A DNA stretch of 64,000 nt from Staphylococcus petrasii (GTDB lineage Bacteria > Bacillota > Bacilli > Staphylococcales > Staphylococcaceae), in the NCBI RefSeq assembly GCF_002902565.1, contig NZ_PPRC01000027.1, forward strand, positions 1 through 64,000. The letters run 5' to 3'. Each line of letters begins with the position of its first letter. The first letter of the stretch is position 1. Below, piece after piece: positions 20,991 to 31,030 of the stretch. The translations under genes and the position numbers were made by a program. Below the pieces are notes generated by a model, which was given only the letters and a program-made list of their open reading frames with translations, made no database searches and was not told the DNA's origin.

Positions 20991-21781
20991 TGAAAAACTA
21001 TAAAGGTTATTTAATTGATTTGGATGGCACAATGTATTTAGGGACAGATGAAATTGATGGTGCAGCTCAATTCATCGATTACTTAAATCAACACGACATC
21101 CCACATTTATTTGTAACGAATAACTCTACTAAAACACCCGAAGAAGTAACTCAGAAATTAAAAGAAATGAAGATAGATGCTAAACCTGAGGAAGTTGTAA
21201 CATCTGCGTTAGCCACTGCTAATTTCATTGCTGATGAAAAAAGCGACGCTACCGTTTATATGCTCGGTGGTAGCGGATTAAGAACTGCTTTAACTGATGC
21301 AGGATTAACTGTTAAAGACGACGAACATGTAGATTATGTAGCGATTGGTCTTGATGAAAAAGTGACGTATGAAAAATTAGCTGTCGCAACTTTAGCGGTA
21401 CGCCAAGGTGCTAAGTTTATTTCAACAAACCCTGATGTTTCTATTCCTAAAGAAAGAGGTTTCTTACCTGGTAATGGTGCAATTACAAGCGTCGTAAGTG
21501 TATCAACTGGACAACAACCTCAATTTATTGGGAAACCTGAACCAGTAATTATGAATATCGCTTTAGATATTTTAAAATTAGATAAATCAGATGTTGCAAT
21601 GGTCGGTGACCTATACGATACAGACATTATGTCAGGTATCAATGTAGGTGTAGATACCATCCATGTTCAAACAGGCGTGACATCATATGAAGAATTACAA
21701 GAGAAAGATCAACAACCAACGTACTCATTTAAAGATTTAAATGTTGCTATTGAAGAATTAGAAAAAGCAGCAGAAGAATAA
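20990..21781 (+). CDS. HAD-IIA family phosphatase (NagD/YutF-like)
   Basis: A 263-aa haloacid-dehalogenase phosphatase of the NagD subfamily. Motif I is DLDGTMYLG with the nucleophile Asp, motif II is [12 protein letters not shown], the lysine is in IGKPEPVIM, and motif III is [10 protein letters not shown]. Such enzymes dephosphorylate small sugar or nucleotide phosphates; the Bacillus homologue YutF is a broad phosphatase. It is translationally coupled to the HepT-like gene and lies 17 nt upstream of a 2-hydroxyacid dehydrogenase, so the three form an operon. Confidence 0.9.
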   Translation: MKNYKGYLIDLDGTMYLGTDEIDGAAQFIDYLNQHDIPHLFVTNNSTKTPEEVTQKLKEMKIDAKPEEVVTSALATANFIADEKSDATVYMLGGSGLRTALTDAGLTVKDDEHVDYVAIGLDEKVTYEKLAVATLAVRQGAKFISTNPDVSIPKERGFLPGNGAITSVVSVSTGQQPQFIGKPEPVIMNIALDILKLDKSDVAMVGDLYDTDIMSGINVGVDTIHVQTGVTSYEELQEKDQQPTYSFKDLNVAIEELEKAAEE

Positions 21782-21798
21782 AAAGGAGTGACGGGGTT

Positions 21799-22761
21799 AT
21801 GGATAAAATATTAGTCACACGTAAAATTCCAGATAAATTTGTTCAACAGTTAAAACAACTTGGCGAAGTTCAAATGTGGGACGAAGAATTTGAGCCTATG
21901 CCGAGAGAACAATTTTTAAAAGAAATAAAAGAGGCAACTGCTTGTTTCATTACGTTAAGTGAAAAGATAGATGAAGAATGTCTAGAGCATGCTAAACATC
22001 TTAAAATTATTGCGAATATGGCAGTTGGTTATGACAATATTGACGTAGATAGTGCGACGGAGCATGATATTGTCGTTACGAATACACCAGATGTATTAAC
22101 CGAAACAACGGCAGAACTAGGGTTCACCTTAATGTTGACAGTTGCGCGTCGTATTATTGAAGCGGAACATTATGTTCAAGAAGGTAACTGGAAAAGTTGG
22201 GGACCTTATTTATTATCTGGCAAAGACGTCCATGGTTCGACAGTAGGCATTTATGGCATGGGCGAGATTGGTAAAAGTTTTGCCCGACGTCTTCAAGGTT
22301 TTAATACAGAAATTTTGTATCATAATCGTTCAAGACATGAAGATGCTGAGCAACAATTGAATGCACAATATGTGTCATTTGATGAGTTGCTAGAACGTAG
22401 TGACTTTGTAGTATGTACTGCACCGTTGACTAGTGAAACAGCCAATAAATTTAATGCGTCTGCATTTTCAAAAATGAAAAATGATGCCGTCTTTATCAAT
22501 ATTGGTAGAGGGGCAATCGTCGATGAAGAAGCGTTAATTGAAGCACTTGAGCACCATCAAATCGGTGGATGTGGACTTGATGTCTTACGCGAAGAACCTA
22601 TTAGACTTGATCATCCACTGCTAAAAATGAAAAATGCCGTGATTTTACCGCATATTGGTAGTGCTTCAGTGGTGACGAGAGACCGTATGATTCAACTATG
22701 TGTAGATAATATTAAAGCGGTTATACATGGAGAACAACCGTTAACTCAAGTTCATAACTAA
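21799..22761 (+). CDS. D-isomer 2-hydroxyacid dehydrogenase (glycerate dehydrogenase-like)
   Basis: A 320-aa NAD(P)-dependent enzyme that would reduce a 2-oxoacid such as hydroxypyruvate or glyoxylate. The Rossmann motif is VGIYGMGEIGKSFARR (about 150-165). Catalytic Arg, Glu and His lie in NIGRGAIVDEEAL, LDVLREEP and LPHIGSAS. The N-terminal NMAVGYDNIDVDSA is typical of the GyaR/GhrB group. It is the last gene of the yutE-yutF transcript, and the adjacent hairpin ends it. The exact substrate cannot be told. Confidence 0.9.
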   Translation: MDKILVTRKIPDKFVQQLKQLGEVQMWDEEFEPMPREQFLKEIKEATACFITLSEKIDEECLEHAKHLKIIANMAVGYDNIDVDSATEHDIVVTNTPDVLTETTAELGFTLMLTVARRIIEAEHYVQEGNWKSWGPYLLSGKDVHGSTVGIYGMGEIGKSFARRLQGFNTEILYHNRSRHEDAEQQLNAQYVSFDELLERSDFVVCTAPLTSETANKFNASAFSKMKNDAVFINIGRGAIVDEEALIEALEHHQIGGCGLDVLREEPIRLDHPLLKMKNAVILPHIGSASVVTRDRMIQLCVDNIKAVIHGEQPLTQVHN

Positions 22762-22767
22762 GAATTT

Positions 22768-22822
22768 AAAAACTTCTTATTCTCTATATCATTTAAATAG
22801 GAGAATAGAAGTTTTTATTTTG
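22768..22822 (+). terminator. Terminator of the dehydrogenase operon
   Basis: AAAAACTTCTTATTCTC (22768-22784) pairs with GAGAATAGAAGTTTTTA (22801-22817) with one mismatch, followed by T-rich sequence. Confidence 0.85.
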
Positions 22823-23149
22823 TTAATCTAACAGTTTTGTTAGGCATTATGTAATTGTGATATAGCGCATTTAGTACTATTATAATTATTATCATTTAAG
22901 TTCGAATTAAACGAATAAAGAAGACAGTTATTTTGTGAATCATTTTTGGAAAATAATTCTCTATAACGCAATTTGAACAAATGCGTATATAAAAATATAC
23001 TAAAAAAATAGATTGCTTTGAAAAAATATATTGCTTATAATGAAGTGTAAAAATAAAATACGAAAATTATATTTTGTGATTTCAACTTCTTTCTGGAAAC
23101 AGCTTTTAATAATATTTATAAGTAATTAATAGTGAGGTGCAATTCGCCA
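22823..23149 (+). promoter_or_regulatory. Promoter region of the dlt operon
   Basis: This gene-free stretch carries a good promoter: TTGCTT (23013-23018), a 17-nt spacer and TATAAT (23036-23041). The leader is about 100 nt. The remainder is AT-rich. In S. aureus dlt is controlled by GraRS and by Mg2+-responsive ArlRS; I could not identify their sites here by eye. Confidence 0.6.
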
Positions 23150-23314
23150 TTGAAAGAAAAGAAAACAAATACTAATCCTAGTAAAGCTATGCTTTATTTC
23201 GAAAAAGCTAAGCCTTATTTATTAACGATATTATATTTAGCGATTTTTATAGCACTGTACCTAATATATGGGTCAGGCGATACACAGAATAATTTCATTT
23301 ATAATGAATTCTAA
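23150..23314 (+). CDS. dltX: D-Ala-teichoic acid biosynthesis protein DltX
   Basis: A 54-aa single-pass membrane protein with one helix (about 25-45, PYLLTILYLAIFIALYLIY) and the conserved C-terminal tail FIYNEF. In DltX this tail carries the acyl-relay motif that takes D-Ala from DltC/DltB to teichoic acid. The frame is open from GTG 23132, but GAGGTG at 23134-23139 is spaced for TTG 23150, which also gives the expected KEKK start. It is the first gene of dltXABCD. Confidence 0.92.
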   Translation: MKEKKTNTNPSKAMLYFEKAKPYLLTILYLAIFIALYLIYGSGDTQNNFIYNEF

Positions 23315-23328
23315 TAAGGAGTTAAATT

Positions 23329-24786
23329 ATGTCAGATATTATCAATTTAATTAATGACTTTGGTCAAAAAAATCCTGACCGTATAGCGATTAGACATAAA
23401 GAAGATGAATTAACATATCAACAATTAATTGATGAATCAAGCAAGTTAGCACATTTGCTTCAAGATACACAAAAACCATTAGTTATTTATGGTCATATGT
23501 CACCGTATATGTTAGTAGGGATGATTGGTGCGATTAAAGCGGGTTGCGGCTATGTACCAATTGATACATCTGTACCTCAAGAACGTGTACAAATGATTAT
23601 TGAAAAAGTTCAACCACAATTTATTTTAAATACATCTGAAGAAACTTTAGAAAATCATTCAGCGCAAGAAATTACTATTAATGATATTCAACAGTCAGAT
23701 AATCCAACTATTTTTGATAGTCAAATGTCACCAAACGAGGTGGTTTATACTATCTTTACTTCTGGATCAACTGGTGAACCTAAAGGTGTTCAAATTGAAT
23801 ATGCTAGTTTAGTAGAGTTTGCTGAGTGGATGGTGTCATTAAATGAATCAAATGAACCACAAGAATGGCTTAACCAAGCACCTTTCTCATTTGATTTATC
23901 TGTAATGGCGATTTATCCATGTTTAACTTCTGGTGGAACTTTAAACTTAGTAGATAAAGAAATGATTAATAAACCTAAATTATTAAATGAAATGTTAGTT
24001 AATACACCGATTAATGCATGGGTATCAACACCTTCATTTATGGAAATGTGTTTATTACTTCCAAACTTAAATGGAAATGATTATCCAAGTTTAAATCATT
24101 TCTTCTTCTGTGGAGAAATCTTACCGCACAGAACTGCTAAAGCGTTAGTAGATAGATATCCAAATGCGGTTATCTATAATACTTACGGTCCAACAGAAGC
24201 GACTGTTGCTGTAACAGGTGTGAAGATTACGCCTGAAATTCTTGAACAATATAATCCACTACCTGTTGGTGTGTCTAGACCTAATACATCTTTATCAACA
24301 ACAGATGAAGGTGAACTTGTTATTAAAGGAAATAGCGTAAGTTTAGGTTATTTGAAAAATAAAGAAAAAACAGAAGCGGTATTCAATTTCGAAGATGGTA
24401 TTCGCACATATCATACGGGTGATAAAGCAGTTGAAAAAGATGGCAATTGGTTTATCCAAGGACGTATTGATTTCCAAATTAAATTAAATGGTTACCGTAT
24501 GGAACTTGAAGAAATTGAAACACAATTACGTCAATCACAATATGTGAGAGAAACAGTAGTTGTACCAATTTATAAAAACGACAAAGTGGTATATTTAGTT
24601 GGCGCAGTAGTACCAACTGAAGAAGTGGAAAATGATTTAGAAATGACAAGAGCTATTAAATCCGAGCTAAAATCTCGCTTACCTGAGTATATGATTCCGA
24701 GAAAATTTGTTTGGATGGAACAGCTTCCATTGACTTCAAATGGGAAACTAGATCGTAAACAAGTTGCAAAGGATATTGACGCATGA
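23329..24786 (+). CDS. dltA: D-alanine--poly(phosphoribitol) ligase subunit DltA
   Basis: DltA (485 aa) activates D-alanine as adenylate and loads it on DltC in the cytoplasm. It is an ANL-superfamily enzyme: the P-loop is [12 protein letters not shown], the core motif [13 protein letters not shown], the hinge region [20 protein letters not shown] and the catalytic C-terminal lysine in [10 protein letters not shown]. The stop overlaps the dltB start by 4 nt (ATGA). Confidence 0.97.
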   Translation: MSDIINLINDFGQKNPDRIAIRHKEDELTYQQLIDESSKLAHLLQDTQKPLVIYGHMSPYMLVGMIGAIKAGCGYVPIDTSVPQERVQMIIEKVQPQFILNTSEETLENHSAQEITINDIQQSDNPTIFDSQMSPNEVVYTIFTSGSTGEPKGVQIEYASLVEFAEWMVSLNESNEPQEWLNQAPFSFDLSVMAIYPCLTSGGTLNLVDKEMINKPKLLNEMLVNTPINAWVSTPSFMEMCLLLPNLNGNDYPSLNHFFFCGEILPHRTAKALVDRYPNAVIYNTYGPTEATVAVTGVKITPEILEQYNPLPVGVSRPNTSLSTTDEGELVIKGNSVSLGYLKNKEKTEAVFNFEDGIRTYHTGDKAVEKDGNWFIQGRIDFQIKLNGYRMELEEIETQLRQSQYVRETVVVPIYKNDKVVYLVGAVVPTEEVENDLEMTRAIKSELKSRLPEYMIPRKFVWMEQLPLTSNGKLDRKQVAKDIDA

Positions 24787-25997
24787 TTCCTTATGGTACG
24801 TTTACCTTCTTCTTAATTGCGTTTATTGTACTTTTACCTGTAATTATACTCGGGTTTTTAGGTAAGCGAAGTTATATCTATAATGGTATTAGTACAGCAA
24901 TTATGATTGTTATCATTTTTGCTTCAGATAAACACAACTTATTTGGTAATAAATATTTAAGTATTCAATTACTAAGTTTTGTCATTTATCTAATCTGGCA
25001 AGTGGCGTTAATTATGGCTTATTACAAGTCACGTCAAAAGAACAACACATTTAGTAAATTTGTCATAGTAATGATTTTATCTATTTTACCGCTTGCGATT
25101 GTTAAAGTTTTACAAAGTTCATGGTTAGGCGGACATCAAATTCACTTCCATGAGCATAAATTAATTGAATTCGTAGGTTTCTTAGGTATTTCCTACGTTA
25201 CTTTCAAGAGTATTCAACTTATTATGGAAATTAGAGACGGTTCAATTAAAGAGATTAAAGTAGGGAAATTAATTCAATTTATTTCATTCTTCCCAACAGT
25301 ATCTTCTGGACCAATTGACCGTTACAAACGTTTCGTTAAAGACGATAAGAAAGTGCCAACTGGAGACCAATATAGAGAAATGGTATTAAAAGCCATTCAC
25401 ATGATTATGCTTGGTTTCCTATACAAATACATTATTGCGCACTTAATCAACGTATATGCAATTCAACCATTAAATATGGACTTACATGGATTTACACATA
25501 AATGGTTATACATGTATGCGTATAGTTTCTATTTATTCTTTGACTTTGCAGGTTACAGTTTATTCGCTGTAGCTGTGAGTTACTTGTACGGTATTAATAC
25601 ACCACCTAACTTTAAACAACCGTTTAAAGCACGTAACATTAAAGACTTCTGGAATAGATGGCATATGTCATTATCATTCTGGTTTAGAGACTGTGTATAC
25701 ATGCGTACATTATTCTACATGTCACGTAAGAAATTAATGAAGAATCAATTTGCAATGTCTAACTTTGCGTTCTTCTTAAACTTCTTTATCATGGGTGTGT
25801 GGCATGGATTAGAAGTATTCTATATTGTTTATGGTATCTATCACGGATTAATGTTTATCGGTTACGGATACTATGAACGTTGGAGAAAGAAACACCCACC
25901 ACGTTGGCAAAATGGTTTCACTACTGCTTTAAGTATCATTATCACGTTCCATTTTGTAGCATTTGGATTTTTAATCTTTTCAGGAAAATTAATTTAA
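24783..25997 (+). CDS. dltB: D-alanyl transfer MBOAT protein DltB
   Basis: DltB (404 aa) is a membrane-bound O-acyltransferase that moves the D-alanyl group from DltC across the membrane. It has about ten or more membrane segments. MBOAT landmarks include [18 protein letters not shown] and the catalytic His in [10 protein letters not shown]. Translation is coupled to dltA by the 4-nt overlap. Confidence 0.97.
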   Translation: MIPYGTFTFFLIAFIVLLPVIILGFLGKRSYIYNGISTAIMIVIIFASDKHNLFGNKYLSIQLLSFVIYLIWQVALIMAYYKSRQKNNTFSKFVIVMILSILPLAIVKVLQSSWLGGHQIHFHEHKLIEFVGFLGISYVTFKSIQLIMEIRDGSIKEIKVGKLIQFISFFPTVSSGPIDRYKRFVKDDKKVPTGDQYREMVLKAIHMIMLGFLYKYIIAHLINVYAIQPLNMDLHGFTHKWLYMYAYSFYLFFDFAGYSLFAVAVSYLYGINTPPNFKQPFKARNIKDFWNRWHMSLSFWFRDCVYMRTLFYMSRKKLMKNQFAMSNFAFFLNFFIMGVWHGLEVFYIVYGIYHGLMFIGYGYYERWRKKHPPRWQNGFTTALSIIITFHFVAFGFLIFSGKLI

Positions 25998-26006
25998 AAG
26001 GAGTAA

Positions 26007-27430
<1,424 letters not shown>

Positions 27431-27451
27431 TAACTATAAATATATTAGTAA

Positions 27452-27494
27452 AGACTGCTGACAAAGTTTCTGACTTTGTCAGCAGTCTTTTTTA
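27452..27494 (+). terminator. Terminator of the dlt operon
   Basis: AGACTGCTGACAAAG (27452-27466) and CTTTGTCAGCAGTCT (27474-27488) form a perfect 15-bp stem followed by TTTTTTAT. Confidence 0.95.
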
Positions 27495-27518
27495 TCGAAA
27501 TACTATATGTGTAAAGCA

Positions 27519-27753
27519 GTTCTTAAATGAATCACCATTTCACTTAAGTTGAGACGCTTGCCTAGGGGGCTGGGTCGAGCCTTGGTCTCGACACTCATCC
27601 TGCTCCCTCAGGCGTCGCTCAACTACGTTCCATTATCCATTTTAGAACTACTTACGTAAGTGTTTGAACGCTTAAATCATCAATAACTTTAAATCCCTCG
27701 AGCGTCACTTAACGTCATTTTATTGTCCATATTTAGAATTTCTTACTTAAGTT
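27519..27753. repeat. Intergenic repeat mosaic with inverted and direct copies around a hairpin
   Basis: The 476-nt gap between dltD and nfu holds no gene but is internally repetitive. A unit of about 50 nt starting GCGTCGCTCAAC and ending TTACGTAAGTG (27612-27662) recurs as a diverged direct copy at 27702-27753. An inverted partial copy, ending TTGAGACGC, lies at 27519-27556. Between the inverted pair sits a GC-richer hairpin (27562-27611) with GTCGAG/CTCGAC at its tip. This looks like a decayed miniature repeat element, but no family name can be given from sequence alone. Confidence 0.65.
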
Positions 27754-27849
27754 AGTACTTATGTTAATTAAAATTATTCCTAGCACAACTTCTTTTGCAG
27801 TTTATCTTTAGAATGTCTTTTCATCTTTAGTATTTATAAAAAATAAAAA

Positions 27850-27885
27850 AGTCATAGGAGGGAGCGTATGCTCTTTCCTATGACT
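27850..27885 (-). terminator. Terminator of nfu
   Basis: AGTCATAGGAGGGAGC (27850-27865) pairs with GCTCTTTCCTATGACT (27870-27885). Read on the minus strand the stem is followed by TTTTTTATTT. Confidence 0.88.
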
Positions 27886-27906
27886 TTAGTTTATATATGA
27901 GGCGTT

Positions 27907-28149
27907 TTAGAATACTTGTTCTACTTCGATAACGCCTGGAACTTCTTCGTGTAATGCACGTTCAATACCAGCTTTTAATGTGATTGTTGAGCTTGGACAA
28001 GTACCGCAAGCTCCGTGTAATTGTAATTTCACGATGCCGTCTTCAACATCTACTAATGTGCAGTCTCCGCCGTCACGTAATAAAAAAGGACGTAAACGTT
28101 CAATAACTTCAGCTACTTGATCAAACATTGTTGCATTCTCAGTAGGCAT
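27907..28149 (-). CDS. nfu: NifU C-terminal domain Fe-S carrier Nfu
   Basis: Nfu (80 aa) is a single NifU-C domain that holds and delivers a 4Fe-4S cluster to apo-enzymes. The ligand pair is CGTC (Cys48 and Cys51) in [12 protein letters not shown]. It acts downstream of SufBCD alongside the A-type carrier at 30296. The gene is monocistronic on the minus strand, with AAAGGAGA before its ATG. Its Bacillus counterpart is YutI. Confidence 0.94.
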   Translation of the reverse strand: MPTENATMFDQVAEVIERLRPFLLRDGGDCTLVDVEDGIVKLQLHGACGTCPSSTITLKAGIERALHEEVPGVIEVEQVF

Positions 28150-28201
28150 GAGATATGTCTCCTTTCAAGTAAATTACTTCATAAATTCATTATTAATTTA
28201 T

Positions 28202-28207
28202 TATAAT
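28202..28207 (+). promoter_or_regulatory. Likely -10 element of the DUF1462 gene
   Basis: TATAAT in the nfu/DUF1462 divergent gap, 45 nt before the ATG. The -35 is weak. Confidence 0.4.
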
Positions 28208-28252
28208 AGATAAAGAAAGAAAAATCTATAATACAAAACGGGGGATTTGAGT

Positions 28253-28585
28253 ATGACTAAAGTGAGTGTTGTCGTATATGGTGCAGATGTTGTTTGTGCA
28301 AGTTGTGTGAATGCACCAACTTCTAAAAATACTTACGAGTGGTTAAAACCATTACTAGAACGTAAATATCCAGATATTAATTTTGAATATACGTATATTG
28401 ATTTTCAAAATGAAACTGAAAATCTTAGCGATCATGATCAACAATATATCGAGCAAATTGAAGAAGATGAACTCTTCTATCCATTAATCACTATGAACGA
28501 TGAATATGTAGCAGATGGTTACATTCAAACAAAGCAAATTACAAACTTTGTTGATAAACATTTCGCAAATAAAGATAATGAATAA
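28253..28585 (+). CDS. DUF1462 protein (YuzD-like, thioredoxin fold)
   Basis: A 110-aa small acidic protein with a glutaredoxin/thioredoxin-like pattern. VVVYGADVVCASCVNAPTSK carries a CxxC (Cys15 and Cys18), and ELFYPLITMNDEYVADG contains the cis-Pro region. The family is confined to Firmicutes and its function is unknown; the CxxC and the Nfu neighbour suggest thiol or metal handling. ATG 28253 is favoured over TTG 28247 by spacing from CGGGGG. Confidence 0.87.
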   Translation: MTKVSVVVYGADVVCASCVNAPTSKNTYEWLKPLLERKYPDINFEYTYIDFQNETENLSDHDQQYIEQIEEDELFYPLITMNDEYVADGYIQTKQITNFVDKHFANKDNE

Positions 28586-28596
28586 TTAGATGATAA

Positions 28597-28634
28597 AAGC
28601 GCAATTCTCATTCAATGATGAATTGCGCTTTAAT
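28597..28634. terminator. Convergent terminator
   Basis: AAGCGCAATTC (28597-28607) and GAATTGCGCTT (28620-28630) form a perfect 11-bp stem between two convergent genes, with A-rich and T-rich flanks. Confidence 0.9.
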
Positions 28635-28635
28635 A

Positions 28636-29700
28636 TTAACCGTTATGATATTTATATAACCATAGTACGCCTGATTTAAGGATATGAGCTAAACGACCTG
28701 TAACGGTGCGATCCATAATATAGGCGAAACCTTTTTTCTCTCCTAATGAACCTAAGAAACCTTGAACTTTAAGTTCTGGCATTTTTTCAGGTAGGGGTTC
28801 ATTATTCCATTGTTTTTTAAGTACGTCTGCAATTTGATCGCCTTGAACTTCGGCTAACTGTGCACTCGGTGCATGTGGTAAGTCTGCACAATCTCCCACG
28901 ACGTATACATTTCTATATGTAGGAACTTGGTGATATTGGTTAATAATCACGCGACCACTTCGATTAATATCAATTGGTAAATTTCTTACAATTTCAACTG
29001 GTTGAATACCTGCTGTCCATACAACTAAGTCGACGTCTTCTGGTGTACCACCATTATAGATTTTACCAGGCTCAACTTTATCAATAAGTGAATTTGGTAC
29101 CACTTTAACGTTATTTTCGCGGAACCATTTCGCAATATAATTACTTAATTTTTCAGGAAAATTTCTTAAAATACGTTCGCCACGGTCATATAAAATGACT
29201 TCCAAATCTTCGCGACTTTCACGTAATTCACTAGCTAATTCAATGCCACTTAAACCAGCACCAACGATACCTACGCTAGCGCCTTTAGGTAATTCGCTAA
29301 TACTATGGAATGTTTTACGCGCTTTAGATAATGTTTGAATACTATGTGTGTATTCTTCTGCGCCTGGCACGTTGTGATATTTATCTTCACAACCTAAGCC
29401 AATCACTAATTCGTCGTAATCTACTTTAGTGTTTCCAACTGAAACAATTTGAGATTCTAAATCGATATCATTAATTTCCCCGTAAATTGTATTGATTCGA
29501 TCAGAGTCTGGAAAGTTCATACGTACATCAGTGTCAGATTTTGTCCCTGCCGCTAAAGCGTAAAACTCTGGCTTTAATCCATGGAATGGCATGCGATCAA
29601 TAAGAGTTAATGTGTAATCTTGTGGAAGGGCATCAGGAAGAATACGTGACATAATGCGCATATTTCCATAGCCGCCACCAAGCAATACTAAATTTTTCAT
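28636..29700 (-). CDS. NAD(P)/FAD-dependent oxidoreductase, NDH-2-like (YutJ)
   Basis: A 354-aa flavoprotein related to type II NADH dehydrogenase. The FAD-binding motif is LLGGGYGNMRIM at the N terminus. The NAD(P) Rossmann motif is VGIVGAGLSGIELASELRE (about 141-159), and the second FAD block is NVYVVGDCADLP. It is about 50 residues shorter than the true Ndh at 31031, and the C-terminal membrane-binding region is reduced. Its electron acceptor is uncertain. It may be a secondary quinone reductase or a redox enzyme for the neighbouring Fe-S proteins. Confidence 0.87.
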   Translation of the reverse strand: MKNLVLLGGGYGNMRIMSRILPDALPQDYTLTLIDRMPFHGLKPEFYALAAGTKSDTDVRMNFPDSDRINTIYGEINDIDLESQIVSVGNTKVDYDELVIGLGCEDKYHNVPGAEEYTHSIQTLSKARKTFHSISELPKGASVGIVGAGLSGIELASELRESREDLEVILYDRGERILRNFPEKLSNYIAKWFRENNVKVVPNSLIDKVEPGKIYNGGTPEDVDLVVWTAGIQPVEIVRNLPIDINRSGRVIINQYHQVPTYRNVYVVGDCADLPHAPSAQLAEVQGDQIADVLKKQWNNEPLPEKMPELKVQGFLGSLGEKKGFAYIMDRTVTGRLAHILKSGVLWLYKYHNG

Positions 29701-30037
29701 ATGCTATACCCCTCTATATATAATTTTATTTCCGTAAAATATTAAATAATTAATAATTTAATTTACCTCTGAATGTGTTGAATGTTTGGAAAATGTGGCA
29801 AATTACGAAATCGTTATTTTATTGCCCCTTACAATAAAATACACGATTTATGTATAATTTTATTATATATGTTTTTCAAAATGACTACAATCAAATGTAT
29901 GATACAAACAATTAGGTGGTAAGCCAATTAACTTTAAATTAGAAATTTAAAAATATAAGTTTATTGAGCTAAGGCAATGCAAGGCCTCAATTGATTTGTT
30001 ATAATAATGTAATTAAAAATGAAGAAGAAGGTGAAGT
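29701..30037 (+). promoter_or_regulatory. Divergent promoter region upstream of the DUF1450-sufA unit
   Basis: This gene-free gap contains an extended -10, TGTTATAAT (29997-30005), for the plus-strand genes. Just upstream an inverted repeat, ATTGAG (29963-29968) and CTCAAT (29986-29991), covers the -35 region and could be an operator. The ribosome site is GAAGGTGAAG. Confidence 0.5.
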
Positions 30038-30283
30038 ATGTTTCCATTAGTCGAGTTCTGTATTTCGAATATGGCCAAAGGCGGAGACTACGTTTACGAT
30101 AAATTAGAAAATGACCCAGATGTAGATGTATTAGAATATGGATGTTTAAACAACTGTGGCGTTTGTTCATGTGGGTTGTATGCATTAGTCGATGGTGATA
30201 CTGTTGAAGGTGATACACCAGAAGATTTATTAAATAATATCTATAAACATATTGAAGAAAATGATTTTACAAACTTATTATAG
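30038..30283 (+). CDS. DUF1450 cysteine-rich protein (YuzB-like)
   Basis: An 81-aa protein with a cluster of five cysteines: Cys8 in VEFCISN, then [11 protein letters not shown]. The spacing is suggestive of a metal or Fe-S site in a thioredoxin-like fold. The family is Firmicute-specific and uncharacterised. It is 12 nt upstream of the A-type Fe-S carrier, so the two are cotranscribed, which supports a role in Fe-S or metal handling (inference). Confidence 0.88.
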   Translation: MFPLVEFCISNMAKGGDYVYDKLENDPDVDVLEYGCLNNCGVCSCGLYALVDGDTVEGDTPEDLLNNIYKHIEENDFTNLL

Positions 30284-30295
30284 GAGGAATTTGTG

Positions 30296-30655
30296 ATGCC
30301 AACTGTAACATTAACAGAAGCTGCTGCTTATGAAGTTAAAGATATGTTAAAAAGCAATGATATGGAAGATGGCTATTTAAAAATTAAAGTAAATGGTGGA
30401 GGATGTACTGGTTTAACGTATGGTATGTCTGCTGAAGAACAACCAGGAGAAAATGATGAAGTATTAGAATTCTACGGTTTAAAAGTATTAGTAGATAAAT
30501 ATGATGCGCCAGTATTAAATGGTACGACTATCGATTTCAAACAATCGCTAATGGGTGGCGGTTTCCAAATTGATAATCCAAATGCCATTGCTTCTTGCGG
30601 TTGTGGTAGTTCATTTAGAACTGCGAAGGTTGCTGGAAATCCCGAAAATTGCTAA
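30296..30655 (+). CDS. sufA: A-type Fe-S carrier protein (SufA/IscA/HesB family)
   Basis: A 119-aa A-type carrier that takes clusters from SufBCD to client proteins. The three ligands are present: Cys37 in GGGCTGL and Cys101/Cys103 in SCGCGSSF. ATG 30296 is 8 nt after AGGAGG; GTG 30293 is a less likely start. The downstream 375 nt belong to the ndh leader, and no terminator is obvious directly after the stop. Confidence 0.95.
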   Translation: MPTVTLTEAAAYEVKDMLKSNDMEDGYLKIKVNGGGCTGLTYGMSAEEQPGENDEVLEFYGLKVLVDKYDAPVLNGTTIDFKQSLMGGGFQIDNPNAIASCGCGSSFRTAKVAGNPENC

Positions 30656-31030
30656 TTATTTATTTGAAAAATGTGGATAAATTTTATTAAAGAGTTCTAG
30701 AATTATAATTTAAAAATTTATATGCAATTATTTAAAGTATAGTCCTGTTGTCGCTTGAAAATGTAGTGTAAAAGCTATAAAATTAAATATGGATTGAACT
30801 TTGTCTTTTTTGTGAATGAAAGTTCATAAAAAATATATTGGAAGATAAAAGTGTTGATTAGGACTATAAATGGGGATGAACAATTAGGTTAAGTGCAAAG
30901 TTTCAAATGAATTATCAGACTCACATATGATATTAAACATTTCATGAGAGGTCTGAACTTTGTTATGTTCTGAAATTTGTAGCCTTTATCTACATTTAAG
31001 AAAATACTAATGAAAGCTTAGGTGAATTAA
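30656..31030 (+). promoter_or_regulatory. Long leader/promoter region of ndh with paired inverted repeats
   Basis: A 375-nt gene-free stretch. The 8-mer TGAACTTT occurs at 30795-30802 facing AAAGTTCA at 30819-30826. A similar pair, CAAAGTTTCA (30896-30905) and TGAACTTTG (30954-30962), lies further down, enclosing a nested stem TCAGAC (30915-30920)/GTCTGA (30951-30956). The 10-mer TGAACTTTGT is exactly repeated at 30795 and 30954. These could be operators for a dimeric regulator or parts of a structured leader. I see no known riboswitch. Confidence 0.4.

Noticed and set aside
29961-30218. Minus-strand ORF opposite DUF1450 (85 codons, His-rich)
   Set aside because: It is antisense to a conserved gene, has no ribosome site, and its composition is that of a shadow frame.
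30805-30830. Rex-like site (TTGTGAA...TTCATAA) upstream of ndh
   Set aside because: TTGTGAATGAAAGTTCATAA has half-site resemblance, but the spacer is 6 nt rather than 4 and the right half is imperfect. The better description is the TGAACTTT/AAAGTTCA pair.
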